Below, in pieces: positions 29,988 to 40,726 of a stretch of 64,000 nucleotides of DNA. Within the stretch, counting starts at the first letter, position 1. Every line of letters starts with the position of its first letter. The stretch is from the NCBI GenBank assembly GCA_963693085.1, contig OY856411.1, positions 63,782,001-63,846,000 on the forward strand, written 5' to 3'. The stretch comes from Alisma plantago-aquatica (Eukaryota; Streptophyta; Magnoliopsida; Alismatales; Alismataceae). A program made the translations under genes and the position numbers. The notes under the pieces were generated by a model. It was not told where the DNA came from. It saw nothing but the letters and a program-made list of their open reading frames with translations, and searched no databases.

Positions 29988-31186
29988 ATTTTTAATGAAG
30001 TTTTGCAATACCACTAAAAATCCTAAGGTGATGAATCCTTAGGTTTAGCCTTGCTAGTACTATGGTAAGGACTCCACCCACGTGTGTTAAGACACGCGGA
30101 AGTCTTATCGTAGTATAGTTAAGGGTCGAATCCTCGGGACAACGGTCTTGACGAAGTCAAGATGGAAAACGCTTTAGCTCTACTTAACTACTTAACAGTT
30201 GATATTTAGATCGAAAGTTTGATGTTGGTTTTAAAGCTAAATGCGAGGAAAGCAAAGCAAGAAGGTAAAGATTAAAGTTGTAAACAATTGATAAAAACCA
30301 CTAGGATGTTATCGGGTTTCACACCACTACACATGGATCAAGTCATGCAACATAATAAAACAACCTGCAAAAAGGGTCAAATCAGTTAGTATCTTGTAGT
30401 CCTAGCTTCCTTTCGGATAACTAGCTACGAGAAGCGTGGAGTATTGCAATGCCAGCCATCCCATAATGAATGGTCACATGCCTTGCATTACTCCTTCATG
30501 AAATGTGTTCCTCGACCTTACCAAGGTTGCACTTCCATACGTCAACTGATTCCATTTCATAGTATGAAAGTGCAACGATGGGGGTGAGTTTACTCCACTC
30601 CTGAAAACACTTCTAGACACCGAAACAGACGTATGGTGACTACATACATCCATAACCAACATTCAATCGATATATAGATCTAAGGGTACAAACGTTGACA
30701 ATTCATACCAAAAGACAATATGTAACACAAGTTGATGATCAAGCAACTAGTATTCATTAAGCGATTGAAGTCAAACTAAAAGGATGAGTATCTTTGTTAC
30801 AAGTTATTGAATTACATCGCATGAAATGAAAACATGGGTAGCGGGGCTACTCCCCGCACCCTAGTGAATGAAACTACTCGCTCATGGCAAAGGAGGTGAG
30901 AAGAGAGAGAAAGAACGTCATCTCCACGGAGGAGGGAAGGTTGAACCCTTGGTGAAGAGAGCAACGATCTTCACACTTAGTGGTTGCTTTGATGAAGGAT
31001 TTTCTCTTCCCACCTTCTCTGTGGAAGAGATGGAAAGAAGAGAGAGAAGGAAGCTTGATGATGAGCACGGATCTCAAAACTGGCAGCCTTGGGGCAGTGG
31101 ACGGAAGATCAGAGTGCTCTGGGTCTGGAGAGGCAGCCTTTGGGCGTCTTGGAATTCGATCCCCTTTGAAGTGGCCCTTGAGATCC

Positions 31187-31194
31187 TATTTATA
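31187..31194 (-). promoter_or_regulatory. TATA box of Athila-1 5' LTR
   Basis: TATAAATA on the minus strand, identical in context to the copy in the other LTR. Confidence 0.75.
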
Positions 31195-31623
31195 GGCTCA
31201 AGTTGAGCCCAAACGGTCTTGAGACCGTTTGGTTTCAAACGGTCTTGAGACCGTGAGGCTTCTCGCGGTCTTGGGGCCGTGAGGCTTCTCGCGGTCTTGG
31301 GACCGTAAGGCTTCTCGCGGTCTTGGGACCGTGAGGCTTGTCGCGGTCTTGGGACCGTGAGGCTTCTCGCGGTCTTGGGACCGTGAGGCTTCTCGCGGTC
31401 TTGGGACCGTGAGGCTTGTCGCGGTCTTGGGACTGTGAGGCTTGTCACGGTCTTGGGACCGTGAGGCTTCTCCCGGTCTTGGGACCGTGAGGCTTCTCGC
31501 GGTCTTGGGACCGTGAGGCTTGTCGCGGTCTTGGGACCGTGAGGCTTCTCGCGGTCTTGGGACCGTGAGGCTTGTCGCGGTCTTGGGACCGTGAGGCTTC
31601 TCGCGGTCTTGGGACCGTGAGGA
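31195..31623 (-). promoter_or_regulatory. Palindrome array in U3 of Athila-1 5' LTR
   Basis: The same array as at 16428-16856, with the same number of 26-bp units. Several units differ between the two LTRs at single bases (for example the units around 31430-31480). The copy number has therefore not changed since insertion, although base changes are concentrated here. Confidence 0.85.
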
Positions 31624-31794
31624 GTCTTTGTGAATTTTTTTGTGTTTTCTGTAATGAAAAAGAGGAAAAGTTAGTTTATTGATGTATCTGCAATAAAGTA
31701 AGAAGGTTTAATGATTCTATTTAGTTTATCTAAGAAAGAGTATGGAAAACTAAAGATAACTAATAAGATAACGTCACAAAATGAGAGGTTATCA

Positions 31795-33488
31795 CCTCTT
31801 CTATTTCTTACTGCTCCAGCCGTCCATCTTCTATTTTCTCCTCCTGTCACAGCTGTTCTACCTGTGGTGATGTTCAGTTTTAAGTTGTTTAGGTCTGGTG
31901 GACTCCATCTAAGAAGATTCAAATATCTACAACGCCATCTTGGTTCCGTCAATCCAAAAAGCTTAATGGTGCTGTAGAAAATCGGGTTTTCTTTGAAACT
32001 GAAGCTCCGTTTACTTATCATCCCATTCAGCCTAAAAATGATAGCTCCCCATTCCTGTAGAAGATTTTTCCATTTATTATCGAACCTGGCAGAACATCTA
32101 CTTCTCCATATACTTTCAACTATGAGAGAAGCCAATCTACATCCCAACCATTTTCTCGCCGATTTGGAGTTTGTGTATCTACTACAGCAGTTTAGAAGTG
32201 AGGACATATTATGAGGTGCAGGTTCCTGTATCAGCTCCATATATCTCTCCCAAAAGAACGATGCAATTTGGCTCTCAAACATCAAATGTCCAACATCCTC
32301 CGTCTTCGGATTATCACAACACGAACACCTTGATGCCATTTGGATGGTACATCTTCTCACGTTGTCATCTGTTGGAATGGCCCTTTTCATCATCTTCCAA
32401 ATTATAGCACTTGCCCTCGGCAAGTCCATCTTCCATATGTTATCCCAACCTTCACTTCCGACTGTGAAGCCCGTGTAGCTCATCTTCTTAGCTGATTTAA
32501 TATCAAACTGACCATCCTCAGTAAGGGTCCACACCATTCTGTCCTTCTCCTCCGTAATGAAGACTCCTACTTTTTTAATAACCTCCACTCCTTCCTCGTC
32601 TATTAACATTCTCAAAGATAGCCAATCCCATCCACTTTCAGCTATCCAAAAATCCTTTACCAAGAATTTCAGTTGTCTATTTTGTCTATGTAACGCATAA
32701 TCCGCCAACCTGCGTTCACACCATAGCTCGTCCCAGAATAAAATGTCTCCTGTCCCTATCAGCCATCTGCATTTAGGGTAAACCAAAGGAAAAGTTTCCC
32801 ATATTCTTTTCCAAGCTGGGGATGTCGAAGCTCCTTTCTTCAGCCAAGGCGGATACAAACCAGAACAATTCCTTGTTTGAGAAGCATATTTCTGTCTGTA
32901 AAAGGTTGCCCATAAATTATCACCCGTAAGAACTTCCCAGCATGCTTTCACTGTGAATGCTTGATCGATGATGTTCAAAGATTGTAAACCCAGTCCTCCA
33001 AACTCCAGAGGTATGGCCACCTTGTCCCATGCTATCCAGGCTCTTCGGGACTGGTTGGATCTATTCGACCACAAAAATCTTGACATAATTTTTTCCAAAG
33101 TCTTTTTAACCGAAGATGGAATACCCACTGCCGCCACTGTGTGGATTGCAATACTTGACAGCACATGTTTGATCAGCAACCTACGACCTGCAAAAGATAG
33201 GATTTTCACCTTCCAGAAAGCCACTTTCCTTTGAACTTTAACGATCAGATATTCAAAATCCGCCTTTTTCTATCTGCCTATGGCAATTGGGACTCCTAGA
33301 TATCTCAACGAGTCCGTGATATTATCAATTTGGATCCCAGCTGCTATCCTTCTTATCTCCGCTTCTTCCGCTGTGCCCAGAACACAAGAGGATTTCTCCC
33401 TATTAATCCTTTGACCCGTTGCTTTTTCATACTCCTGTATTACTTCTCTAGTTGTCTTTTCTTAGACACCCTCATGTTCATTTAGAAT
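31795..33488 (-). pseudogene. LINE ORF2 fragment: RT end, zf-RVT, start of RNase H
   Basis: A non-LTR retrotransposon, minus strand, 5'-truncated near 33480. The frame extends upstream of the GTG at 33224. Residues there show the LINE RT thumb phrases INREKSS and YLGVPI, but there are in-frame stops at 33270-33272 (TAG) and 33462-33464 (TAA). From 33224 the frame is open. It holds the RT-tail signature KILSFAGRRLLIKHVLSS, the GGLGL motif, the zf-RVT region (about residues 245-330, CSCC and HLMF motifs), then the start of an RNase H-like domain (KLNIT where KLNVD is usual, so the first catalytic Asp is lost). The frame is cut by Athila-1 at 31795 and resumes in phase at 15220. Confidence 0.85.
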
Positions 33489-36400
33489 GTTGTTAAGACT
33501 CACGAGCTTTAAAGAAATGGTTGAACTTCTCATAAAAGGAAACATGCAGGTATAAAAAGATTCATCTGGAGAAAAGAAGACACATAATGGCCTACTCTGA
33601 ATACCATCATTCCAATCTCCATATCACAGAGAAACTTCACCAGCTGTCTAACTGCAATTAAGGACATGTCAGTGGCTCGAGTAAGGATCATGTCTTGCAA
33701 AAAGAAAAACATTATAGGTTCCTGACTCATAACCATAAAAGGCACGATAATCATTTATGAAGGTTACCAAGATTAACATATCTTCTCACAAAAACTGAAC
33801 CATTATCATACTTGACTGATCACACCATCAGGTCCCATAGAATGGGGAGGTTGATGGTTAGAAGATCACAAAGAAACAATCTTCCACCAATTAACAGGAG
33901 TTCGCCTAACTTGTGTTCCCCCTTATTAGATCATGTTATCACTGTGTAATTAGGAACTTGAAAATAGCTTATCATAGTTTAGTTTGGATGATAGGAACCA
34001 GACACTGGTCTAAACTGAGGTTGTCCACTCTTTCTTGAAACTATAAACAGAAAATAAAATTCAATTAATTGTCAGTATAATGTGTGAATGGATGGGGGGA
34101 GAGAGGGAGCAAGAGATGAAGAGAGAGTAATGCAGACTTTAAGGTACTATATATTGCATCATTAGATTCAAAGCACGAACAACAAGAGTACATGATCTAG
34201 ACCCATCAAAGTAAGCATCATTGTTATATGTAACACAAAAATTTAAAAGCATGTTGTCATTGTATCCATACGGATCTCTTCCCTTTCTCCATCCACTTGA
34301 CCACTCTCAAATAGGGCATACTGTCAAACTAATGAATCAGACATACAAGAAACAAATTATAAGGTTAAATGTGATGGCCAGAAGGGGAAGACAATTTTAC
34401 CTCTAGTTTGATCATATCTTCATCGACAATCACCCTGAGTATAGTAAAACAACCTGACATGACAAACACAGAACTAAAATTAGAGGAGAAACATACTTAC
34501 AGATAAATCTTGAGTGCATCCATGTATACATATGCATGTGCCATGCAAATGTGCTGCAAGTCTATCCTGGTTATGCACGAATAAGTGGCTTTTAACAGAT
34601 AAAGTTGTTCACCCTCATACTACTTTTAATGGATTAAGCAACTAGTCTACGGATTACCAAACTAGTAATCTTAAATAAAAAAACTAAAAAACTTATCCCT
34701 ATGCTAGGGCAGAAAAAATATATCATGGTGACTGAGACGCACCAGATGTTGAAGCAATTGTGATTCTCTACTTTTTGATAGCATATTAGAAAATGTATAT
34801 TTAGGTAGCATTGCCATCAAAAATCAGTGGTGATGTCTTATAGGAGGGGAAATTGGAAATGAGGGGCCTAAGTGAAACAGTTGTGAAGTTGAGGATATAT
34901 GCAAGAGTGAACGATAATATATATTATCACATTACCTCACCAATGACCTCTTGAAATAATATATGATTGGAAAACAAGATCACAATCAAAAGCTAAATAG
35001 CTGACATTATAACATTTTATATCTTTCTTTGGTAGCAAGATACCCCACAAAACATTGTATCTGAGTACATTTGTTTGTATCTATGTAAAAAATCACTCGT
35101 TTGAAACCAGTTTAAGATAGATGGTTAGAGATTGCAATGCAGTATCACTGCACATTCTTCGTGCATTTTGTTCTTGTATACCTGCTTGAATTGCATGTTA
35201 AGTGGTTATTATATATGACAAGGGACCAACTAGTTTTTCATCCGCAGTCTGCATTCACCAAGCGCGTCCTCTTCTTTTAGATGACAAACTATAATGGCAG
35301 ACTCAAACTCTAAAAAATGCATTGGCAACCATGAAATAAATAAGTTCTAATACCTCAACACGGATTAATAATCTGTTATGTGTCTTTTAGTTAATGGAAC
35401 TAGGAAGGTGATGTGGATCAAGCACTAAATGGATGTTAGTCGTTGAGAAAAAACTAAGAAACATGGAAGATAATATGGCTTCCATCTTGATATACATTAC
35501 ATGAGAAATAGTTTCTGGGAGGAGCCATTATTTAGTCATAGTACTTTAAGGTCATAACATGGAATTAAATCAAGAACACACTAAAAATGTATGGTGTGAA
35601 CAACATAATGAAACACTAAAAAATGCACATATACTAAAAAAGGCACTCAGTAGCTGAATCATGAGAAAACTTGAATAGAGATAGCTCTGCTCGAAAAAGG
35701 CACACAGTAGCAGAATCATCCTGTTGGTGTATAGCATTTAGAAGTAAATTTTAATCAAGTCCAGATTTGATCTGCTGACTCAATGGACTCATTAGAGAAA
35801 GAGGTAAACCTCTTAGGTTCTCAAACTAGTTTACATGAAAGTGAAGCATATCCTTTGGGTGACTTACATCTAGCATTAGAGAAATAGGTTACGCCTTTGG
35901 AATCATCACTTGATCAGTGACACCAACGTGACTCAAATTAGACTTCCAAATCATAAGCACACAAATAACTTGTTTTTGCTTTTTACAAAATCAAGATGAA
36001 TGTTGTAATTAATCATGATAAATTTAATTGATGCATATGAGAGTGTTGGATACCTTATATGCATAAGGAGATAAGCTTCAACCTCGATGTATTCTACACA
36101 TGATACATTTAAACAATAGTAATTAATCACATAATCATGTTTGTAATATGAGTAACACCTCACCATTCAACAAACAATCTGTAGAGCAAGAACCATAAAA
36201 AATCTAGTTTCTGAGCAACTTCAGAACATATATCTCTCTATTAACAAAAAGCAACCAAAAAACCAAAGATGACTAAACTAATCAAGCAACATAGAGCATA
36301 AAGGAGATAGGAGAACTATGAGAAAAGAGGCTAGTGAATATACATACCTAAAACTTGATGAGAGCTGTAAATGCCTTCCTCCCACTACAATAATTCAGAG

Positions 36401-37260
36401 AGATTGCTCCGGCATCACCCACAAGTTATAACAGATGCATGATGCCCATGGAGATATAAAATCAATAAATTTCTAGTCTTGCCTTCCCACAAAGGTCTAG
36501 TGTAGAGTAGTGTAATAACAAGGGATACTAGATAATTGTACGAAAAGCATCAATGTGAATGACCGTGTAATGTTACTAAATGATCCTTTTGTTAACATGG
36601 ATAGAACATATATTATTCTAAGGAAATCTAGTATTTCCTGGAAAACTTTTAGCCGAGGGGGAACAGAATAAGACCTACTCCCAGCCTCACACTACTAATT
36701 CTTCAACAGCCAAATCCATCGTAAATAAAACATAGGGTCACCAATGCTTCACTGGACATCTCACCAGTTGTTATCTCTCTCTAGGGTGCTAGAGGCCGCC
36801 ACAAGGGTGCTGCCAGAAACTTAGGGAATAGAAGGAAAATACCTTTGTATTCGTGTAATCATTTTCAGAGTTAAATATTGACATAGATATTCTCAGTCCT
36901 TGCTATGGTCTGGTTTCCTATTCTATTCATGTCATTTTTCTTATATATTCTCAGTCCTTGCTATGGTCTGGTTTCCTATTCTATTCATGTCATTTTTGTT
37001 TGGGAATATTGAGTTCCCTAGCCTCAGGGAAGTTGAAAGTGGTCACTGACAATCTAAATCGTGAGGTAAATGTTTAATCAAACATCATATTGTCAAATGC
37101 TTTCAATTATTATTCATGCTACCCCTCACAGCAAACTCAGGCAGTGATAAATTAACCAAGGTCTCAAAAACATCTCGCAGCAAATTTAGTCCCAATGTGG
37201 CTCCGCCACTGGTGAGAAGCATGTCAATACAACTTAAAAAGAGTTAAGAGTTACAGGGGA
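33489..37260 (-). other. CACTA interior, right part; no intact gene
   Basis: AT-rich DNA with short minus-strand exon-like ORFs (for example within 33530-33754). A 58-bp tandem duplication (about 36888-36945 and 36946-36997, phrase TATTCTCAGTCCTTGCTATG) is present. No transposase domain is recognisable. Confidence 0.4.
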
Positions 37261-37690
37261 GAACACACGCCTGCTTTGATTCTCGGCGTCGGAGAGGCTC
37301 GGCTCGACTCTGGGGCATCAGAGAGGATCAGCTAGGGGGAGGCAGGCGATCGGGGGAGCCACTGCGTCAACAAGGAATCCTGCTTCACGTGATCGGGTCA
37401 GAGGCTGGGAGGTGGCCGTCGGAAAGGGAAGTCTGTCGTGGGGAGGCTTGGAAAGGGAAGTCTACCAATGGGGGGTTGATGGAGCACTCGGCGTCAGGGA
37501 GGCTCAGCTCGGATCGGCGGCGTCAGGGAGGCAGGCGATCGGCGGAGGCAGGCGATCAGGGGAGCCACAACGTCGACGAGGGATCCTTGGCGATGCATGA
37601 TCAGGTCAGAGGCTGGGAGGCGCAAAACCGTTCGCACAAGGTGCAGGGGATTATGGGGAGAGAGTGCGGGAGTTTTTCCTTCTAGTCCAT
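37261..37690 (-). promoter_or_regulatory. GC-rich block near CACTA right end
   Basis: This is a sharply GC-rich island inside an AT-rich element, with repeated GGAGGCAGGCGATC phrases. En/Spm has a GC-rich first exon (the downstream control region) just inside its 5' end. By analogy this marks the element's 5' side. The plus-strand ORF at 37389-37685 is repeat-driven and not called. Confidence 0.45.
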
Positions 37691-37709
37691 CTTGTTACAT
37701 TTTTTCTGG

Positions 37710-37871
37710 ATATAATTAAAGGGAGTAAAATTTGTAGCTAGATCTTATTTATTGAGGTGGCTACAATTATTTTAGTTACATAAATATATTTTATACGTAA
37801 AAATAGCTCTTGCTACACATAAATTAAATGTAACTTAAACAATCGTAGCTAAATCGTCTTTTTTTGTAGTG
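37710..37871. repeat. Right subterminal repeats and TIR of the CACTA element
   Basis: TTTGTAGCTA, GGCTACAA, TTGCTACA and CGTAGCTAA motifs lead into the terminal TTTTTTTGTAGTG. This is the same motif family as at the left end. Confidence 0.75.
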
Positions 37872-38017
37872 AAACATTATCCTCTCTGGTTGTGATAACC
37901 ATGAGAGTCCAGACAAGTCCTACCCGACTAGGGAGGGATAGCCAAGGAAGAGAGCAATTGAAATTGTTGTTGTGGGAGAGAAAGTTGGTGACTAGTACAC
38001 CGACAGGAAGGACATCT
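37872..38017 (+). repeat. Copia B 5' LTR segment 2
   Basis: A short piece of copia B lies between two insertions: the AAA duplication of the CACTA element at its left and the CATCT duplication (38013-38017) of Athila-2 at its right. No coding content. Confidence 0.6.
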
Positions 38018-39628
38018 TGACACATTTTTACCGTGTGTATAACGCAAGTGCACGTGTTAATGTAGTTTAGGCCCTTGTGAGGCCCGAGTCGAACTTAGGG
38101 ACACTAAATTATCGGTAGACTACTACTAACTACTCGCAGTCAGCTAGACCAATAAAAAGGTTATGAGAGTTGTTGTAAAATAAAAGAAAAGAAAATAAAA
38201 CAAAGCAATTGATTAAATGTTTTGTTTAATCAATTCAAATGGAGACCTTTAGGATTGCGGTTTCACCGTGGGTTTTCATTGTATGAATTTTCACATAGTT
38301 AATTAGATTCACCTCTCAATCCGGATAGTGGCCTGTAGTCAGAATTGTACACTGTCATGGTACAATTCACTACCTATATCTAGGTCAGTTCCATAGTCGT
38401 AGTAACCTATACCCTAAACTAGGTGCATTAGAATCGACCTCTGGGTCTCCACCATTAAACGTACATCACCTTGTTCAAGGAATTTGTTAATTAATGTGAA
38501 TTTCATCTCTTTTCAACCGTTAATCCTTCTTTCAAAGTAATTAAAGGCATTAGATTATCATTATGGTGATCAAGAATAACAATATAATTGAGAAAACGAA
38601 ATCATACCACAGATTTAAGAGACAAATGATGAATTACTATGATAAAAACATCATAAAATGCTTCCCCGGGCTACTCCCGGTCCTAAAGATAAAGGGGATT
38701 AGTCCTGCATGTTCATCTCAGAGCAAGACATGGTTGAAGAAAGGGGAAACATGGAGAAAAATGTGAATAAGTAGTGAAACCCCTAAACAGAGAAGATCCA
38801 AGCATTCCTCGGCGTAGAATGCACGATCTACATCCTTTCGGCGGTGGAACACATCTTCTTCGGCTTTCGGAATGGTCGGGGCGTGCTTCTGGGCTTCGTT
38901 CTTCTCTCCACACCTTCTCGGGACGTGTGCAACGGCTAATGACATGATACCTCGCTCTGGAACACCGTCATTAGGTATAATCACCGAGTTAGGTTGCAAA
39001 AATATCACCACCGTTGGATTAGAGTCGATCTGAAACAAACTTTAATCTGACGGCATAGATACCATCGAAGCGGGTCGATGGTATCGACCCCTCACGACAT
39101 CGGCAAGCCTTCTTTCTTTTTTATCATTGTGCCTAATGCTGGCTCGATACCATCGACGCAGGTCGATGGTATCAACTTCCTTTAACGTCGGTTTTATCCC
39201 TTTTCCGTCGTTGAAGCTACATGTATCGATAGTATCAACTTTGGGGTCGATAGTATCGACTGGCTGGTCGCTAGCAACCTGATGCTAACTCGATACCATC
39301 GACTTCCCAGTCGATGGTATTGACTCTGTGCTGCTCCTTACGGTTGTCTGCCTGTGGCTGTGTCGATAGTATCGACTATTGTCGATGGTATCGATAGCTG
39401 CAGATATGTGTTTTTCCTAGAATTTCAAAACAAAACCACATCAGCCGAGATAAAACCTATTATTGTAATCATTTATGCTCAAAACAATAAAATAAGAGAG
39501 ATTTGACACTGAGAAGGATCATAGACTAAAGTAAGTGAATTATGCAATATTAACCACCAAAGTGACCAATAAATGCATAAAACACAAGTAAAACAAGTCT
39601 ATAAATGCGACTCAAAATCATCGCATCT
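38018..39628 (-). repeat. Athila-2 3' LTR
   Basis: It pairs with 48932-50542. On the minus strand this copy starts AGATGCGATG where the 5' LTR has TGATGTGATG, so its terminal T is mutated. It contains the palindrome array at 39056-39396. Confidence 0.9.
39056..39396 (-). promoter_or_regulatory. GTCGAT(N3)ATCGAC palindrome array in Athila-2 3' LTR
   Basis: Repeats of GTCGATGGTATCGAC, GTCGATAGTATCGAC and their reverse complements. They are often paired head to head so that two units form one long hairpin (GATACCATCGAC, 4-base loop, GTCGATGGTATC). It lies about 230-570 bp into the LTR, a U3 position like that of the Athila-1 array. I see no convincing TATA box beside it. Confidence 0.8.
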
Positions 39629-39640
39629 AACTCCCTTAAG
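39629..39640 (-). other. Probable polypurine tract of Athila-2
   Basis: The minus strand reads CTTAAGGGAGTT just before the 3' LTR. It is a weak tract, perhaps mutated, compared with the purine run at 40624-40640. Confidence 0.5.
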
Positions 39641-40623
39641 CTTGAACATTGCTCATCCTCGAGCAACGAAACTCTAGAATAGAATTGCGAGGGTCAACTA
39701 AAGAACAGATTATCACAACAGACTGCACCATATGATCCCCGCCAGACGTTCACATTCCAACCCTCACTAACCACGGAATCCTAATTACTCTATAGGTGAC
39801 AATAATCATCCATAAAAGATGTCTACCTCAAAATTGATGAACACTATCACATAAGGCAGTTAACATAGTAAAATTCTCCGGTCCAAACTCGGTGCATCTT
39901 GTGATCTTTTATGTTCAGAAGATATAAGATGCATGCTGTACTATATGCACAAAAATGTGAATGCAACTACAAAATGATAGTTATGCAACTACATGACACA
40001 CACCTAAGGATAATGTGCATGTGAAACTAATCATATTTTTTTTCATTCAAAAATATGTGAAAATAGTTGTAATGCAAGACCTATCTACATGAGATGCAAT
40101 TCAAAGAGATAAAAACCATAATTTACTTCCAATTCTTATGGTGGAGTATGAAAACAATGGGGTGGATAGTTCACAAGACTAATCGACTGAACCTTTGGAA
40201 AATATTATGTGTCCCTCCTTGCTGACCTGTGTAGTAATTAAGAGGTTTCTCTCTCTTATTTCAAATTAAAATCTCATTATCATTTGGTCAGTTTAGGCTC
40301 AAACAACAAGTTCCGTCCACTTTTCATGAACAATAGGAATGTACAGTTGTGATTTTCTGTTATAAAGTTAACAAACCCAATTATTTCCTTGAAGTTATGT
40401 GCTCAAAGTTAAATAACACAAGCTTGCAAAAGCTCTAAACAATTTCAAATTTGCCCATGATTCCCATGTACAAGCAATGAGATGACACAAGACATTAGAC
40501 ATCCACAATTACACTAGATAGAGTGTGGATCCTACAAACAAACTAATAACTAAGAAAAATAATTGACAAAAGATAAAGCAATAAAAACTAAAAAACTAGG
40601 AAAAATAAAGGATAGAAATTGTT
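39641..40623 (-). other. 3' noncoding region of Athila-2
   Basis: About 1 kb without ORFs, the same position and size as the noncoding region of Athila-1. Sequence similarity between the two is not obvious. Confidence 0.55.
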
Positions 40624-40640
40624 CCAACTCCCCCCCTAAG
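40624..40640 (-). other. Second PPT-like tract of Athila-2
   Basis: The minus strand reads CTTAGGGGGGGAGTTGG, about 90 bp after the end of the third ORF. It is equivalent in position to the tract at 18148-18161 in Athila-1 and is a stronger purine run than the LTR-adjacent one. Confidence 0.55.
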
Positions 40641-40726
40641 CTGGAATTTGACTATGGCCTCATAGTCAAAAACAACCTTAAAAGGTGGAACAGTGATACC
40701 GATCATTCTTCAGGAGGAGGAGGGTA

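Larger units (their letters stand above)
15226..31794 (-). mobile_element. Athila-1: complete Athila-type Ty3/gypsy element
   Basis: The element is 16,569 bp, in minus orientation. Order along its own strand: 5' LTR, tRNA-Asp primer site, gag-pol (1920 codons, unbroken), a noncoding promoter-like region, a 1327-codon ORF, a 259-codon ORF, a PPT-like tract, about 1.1 kb of noncoding sequence, PPT, 3' LTR. The LTRs are both 1799 bp and differ at about 13 positions by hand count, so insertion is recent. The tRNA-Asp primer, single RNase H domain and third ORF fit the Athila clade. It sits inside a LINE, with a perfect 5-bp duplication. Confidence 0.93.
29993..31794 (-). repeat. Athila-1 5' LTR
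   Basis: It is the same length as the 3' LTR. Hand comparison gives about six substitutions outside the 26-bp array and about seven inside it. TATA box at 31187-31194; palindrome array at 31195-31623. It is the promoter for genomic RNA and gag-pol. Confidence 0.93.
8871..37871 (-). mobile_element. CACTA (En/Spm-like) transposon, expanded by nested insertions
   Basis: The left end reads CACTACGAAAAA and the right end TTTTTTTGTAGTG, reverse complement CACTACAAAAAAA, so the termini are near-perfect CACTA inverted repeats. Both are flanked by the 3-bp duplication AAA (8868-8870, 37872-37874), as expected for the superfamily. Subterminal TTGTAGCTA / GGCTACA repeats occur at both ends. Without the nested LINE and Athila-1 the element is about 10 kb. 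No Tnp2-type transposase ORF is recognisable; small minus-strand exon-like ORFs are present. Minus orientation is inferred from the GC-rich right end, which resembles the GC-rich 5' first exon of En/Spm. Confidence 0.85.

Noticed and set aside
37389..37685. 98-aa plus-strand ORF in GC-rich DNA
   Set aside because: The translation is driven by repeated GGAGGCAGGCGATC phrases, and the second plus-strand frame is open as well; it is a composition effect.
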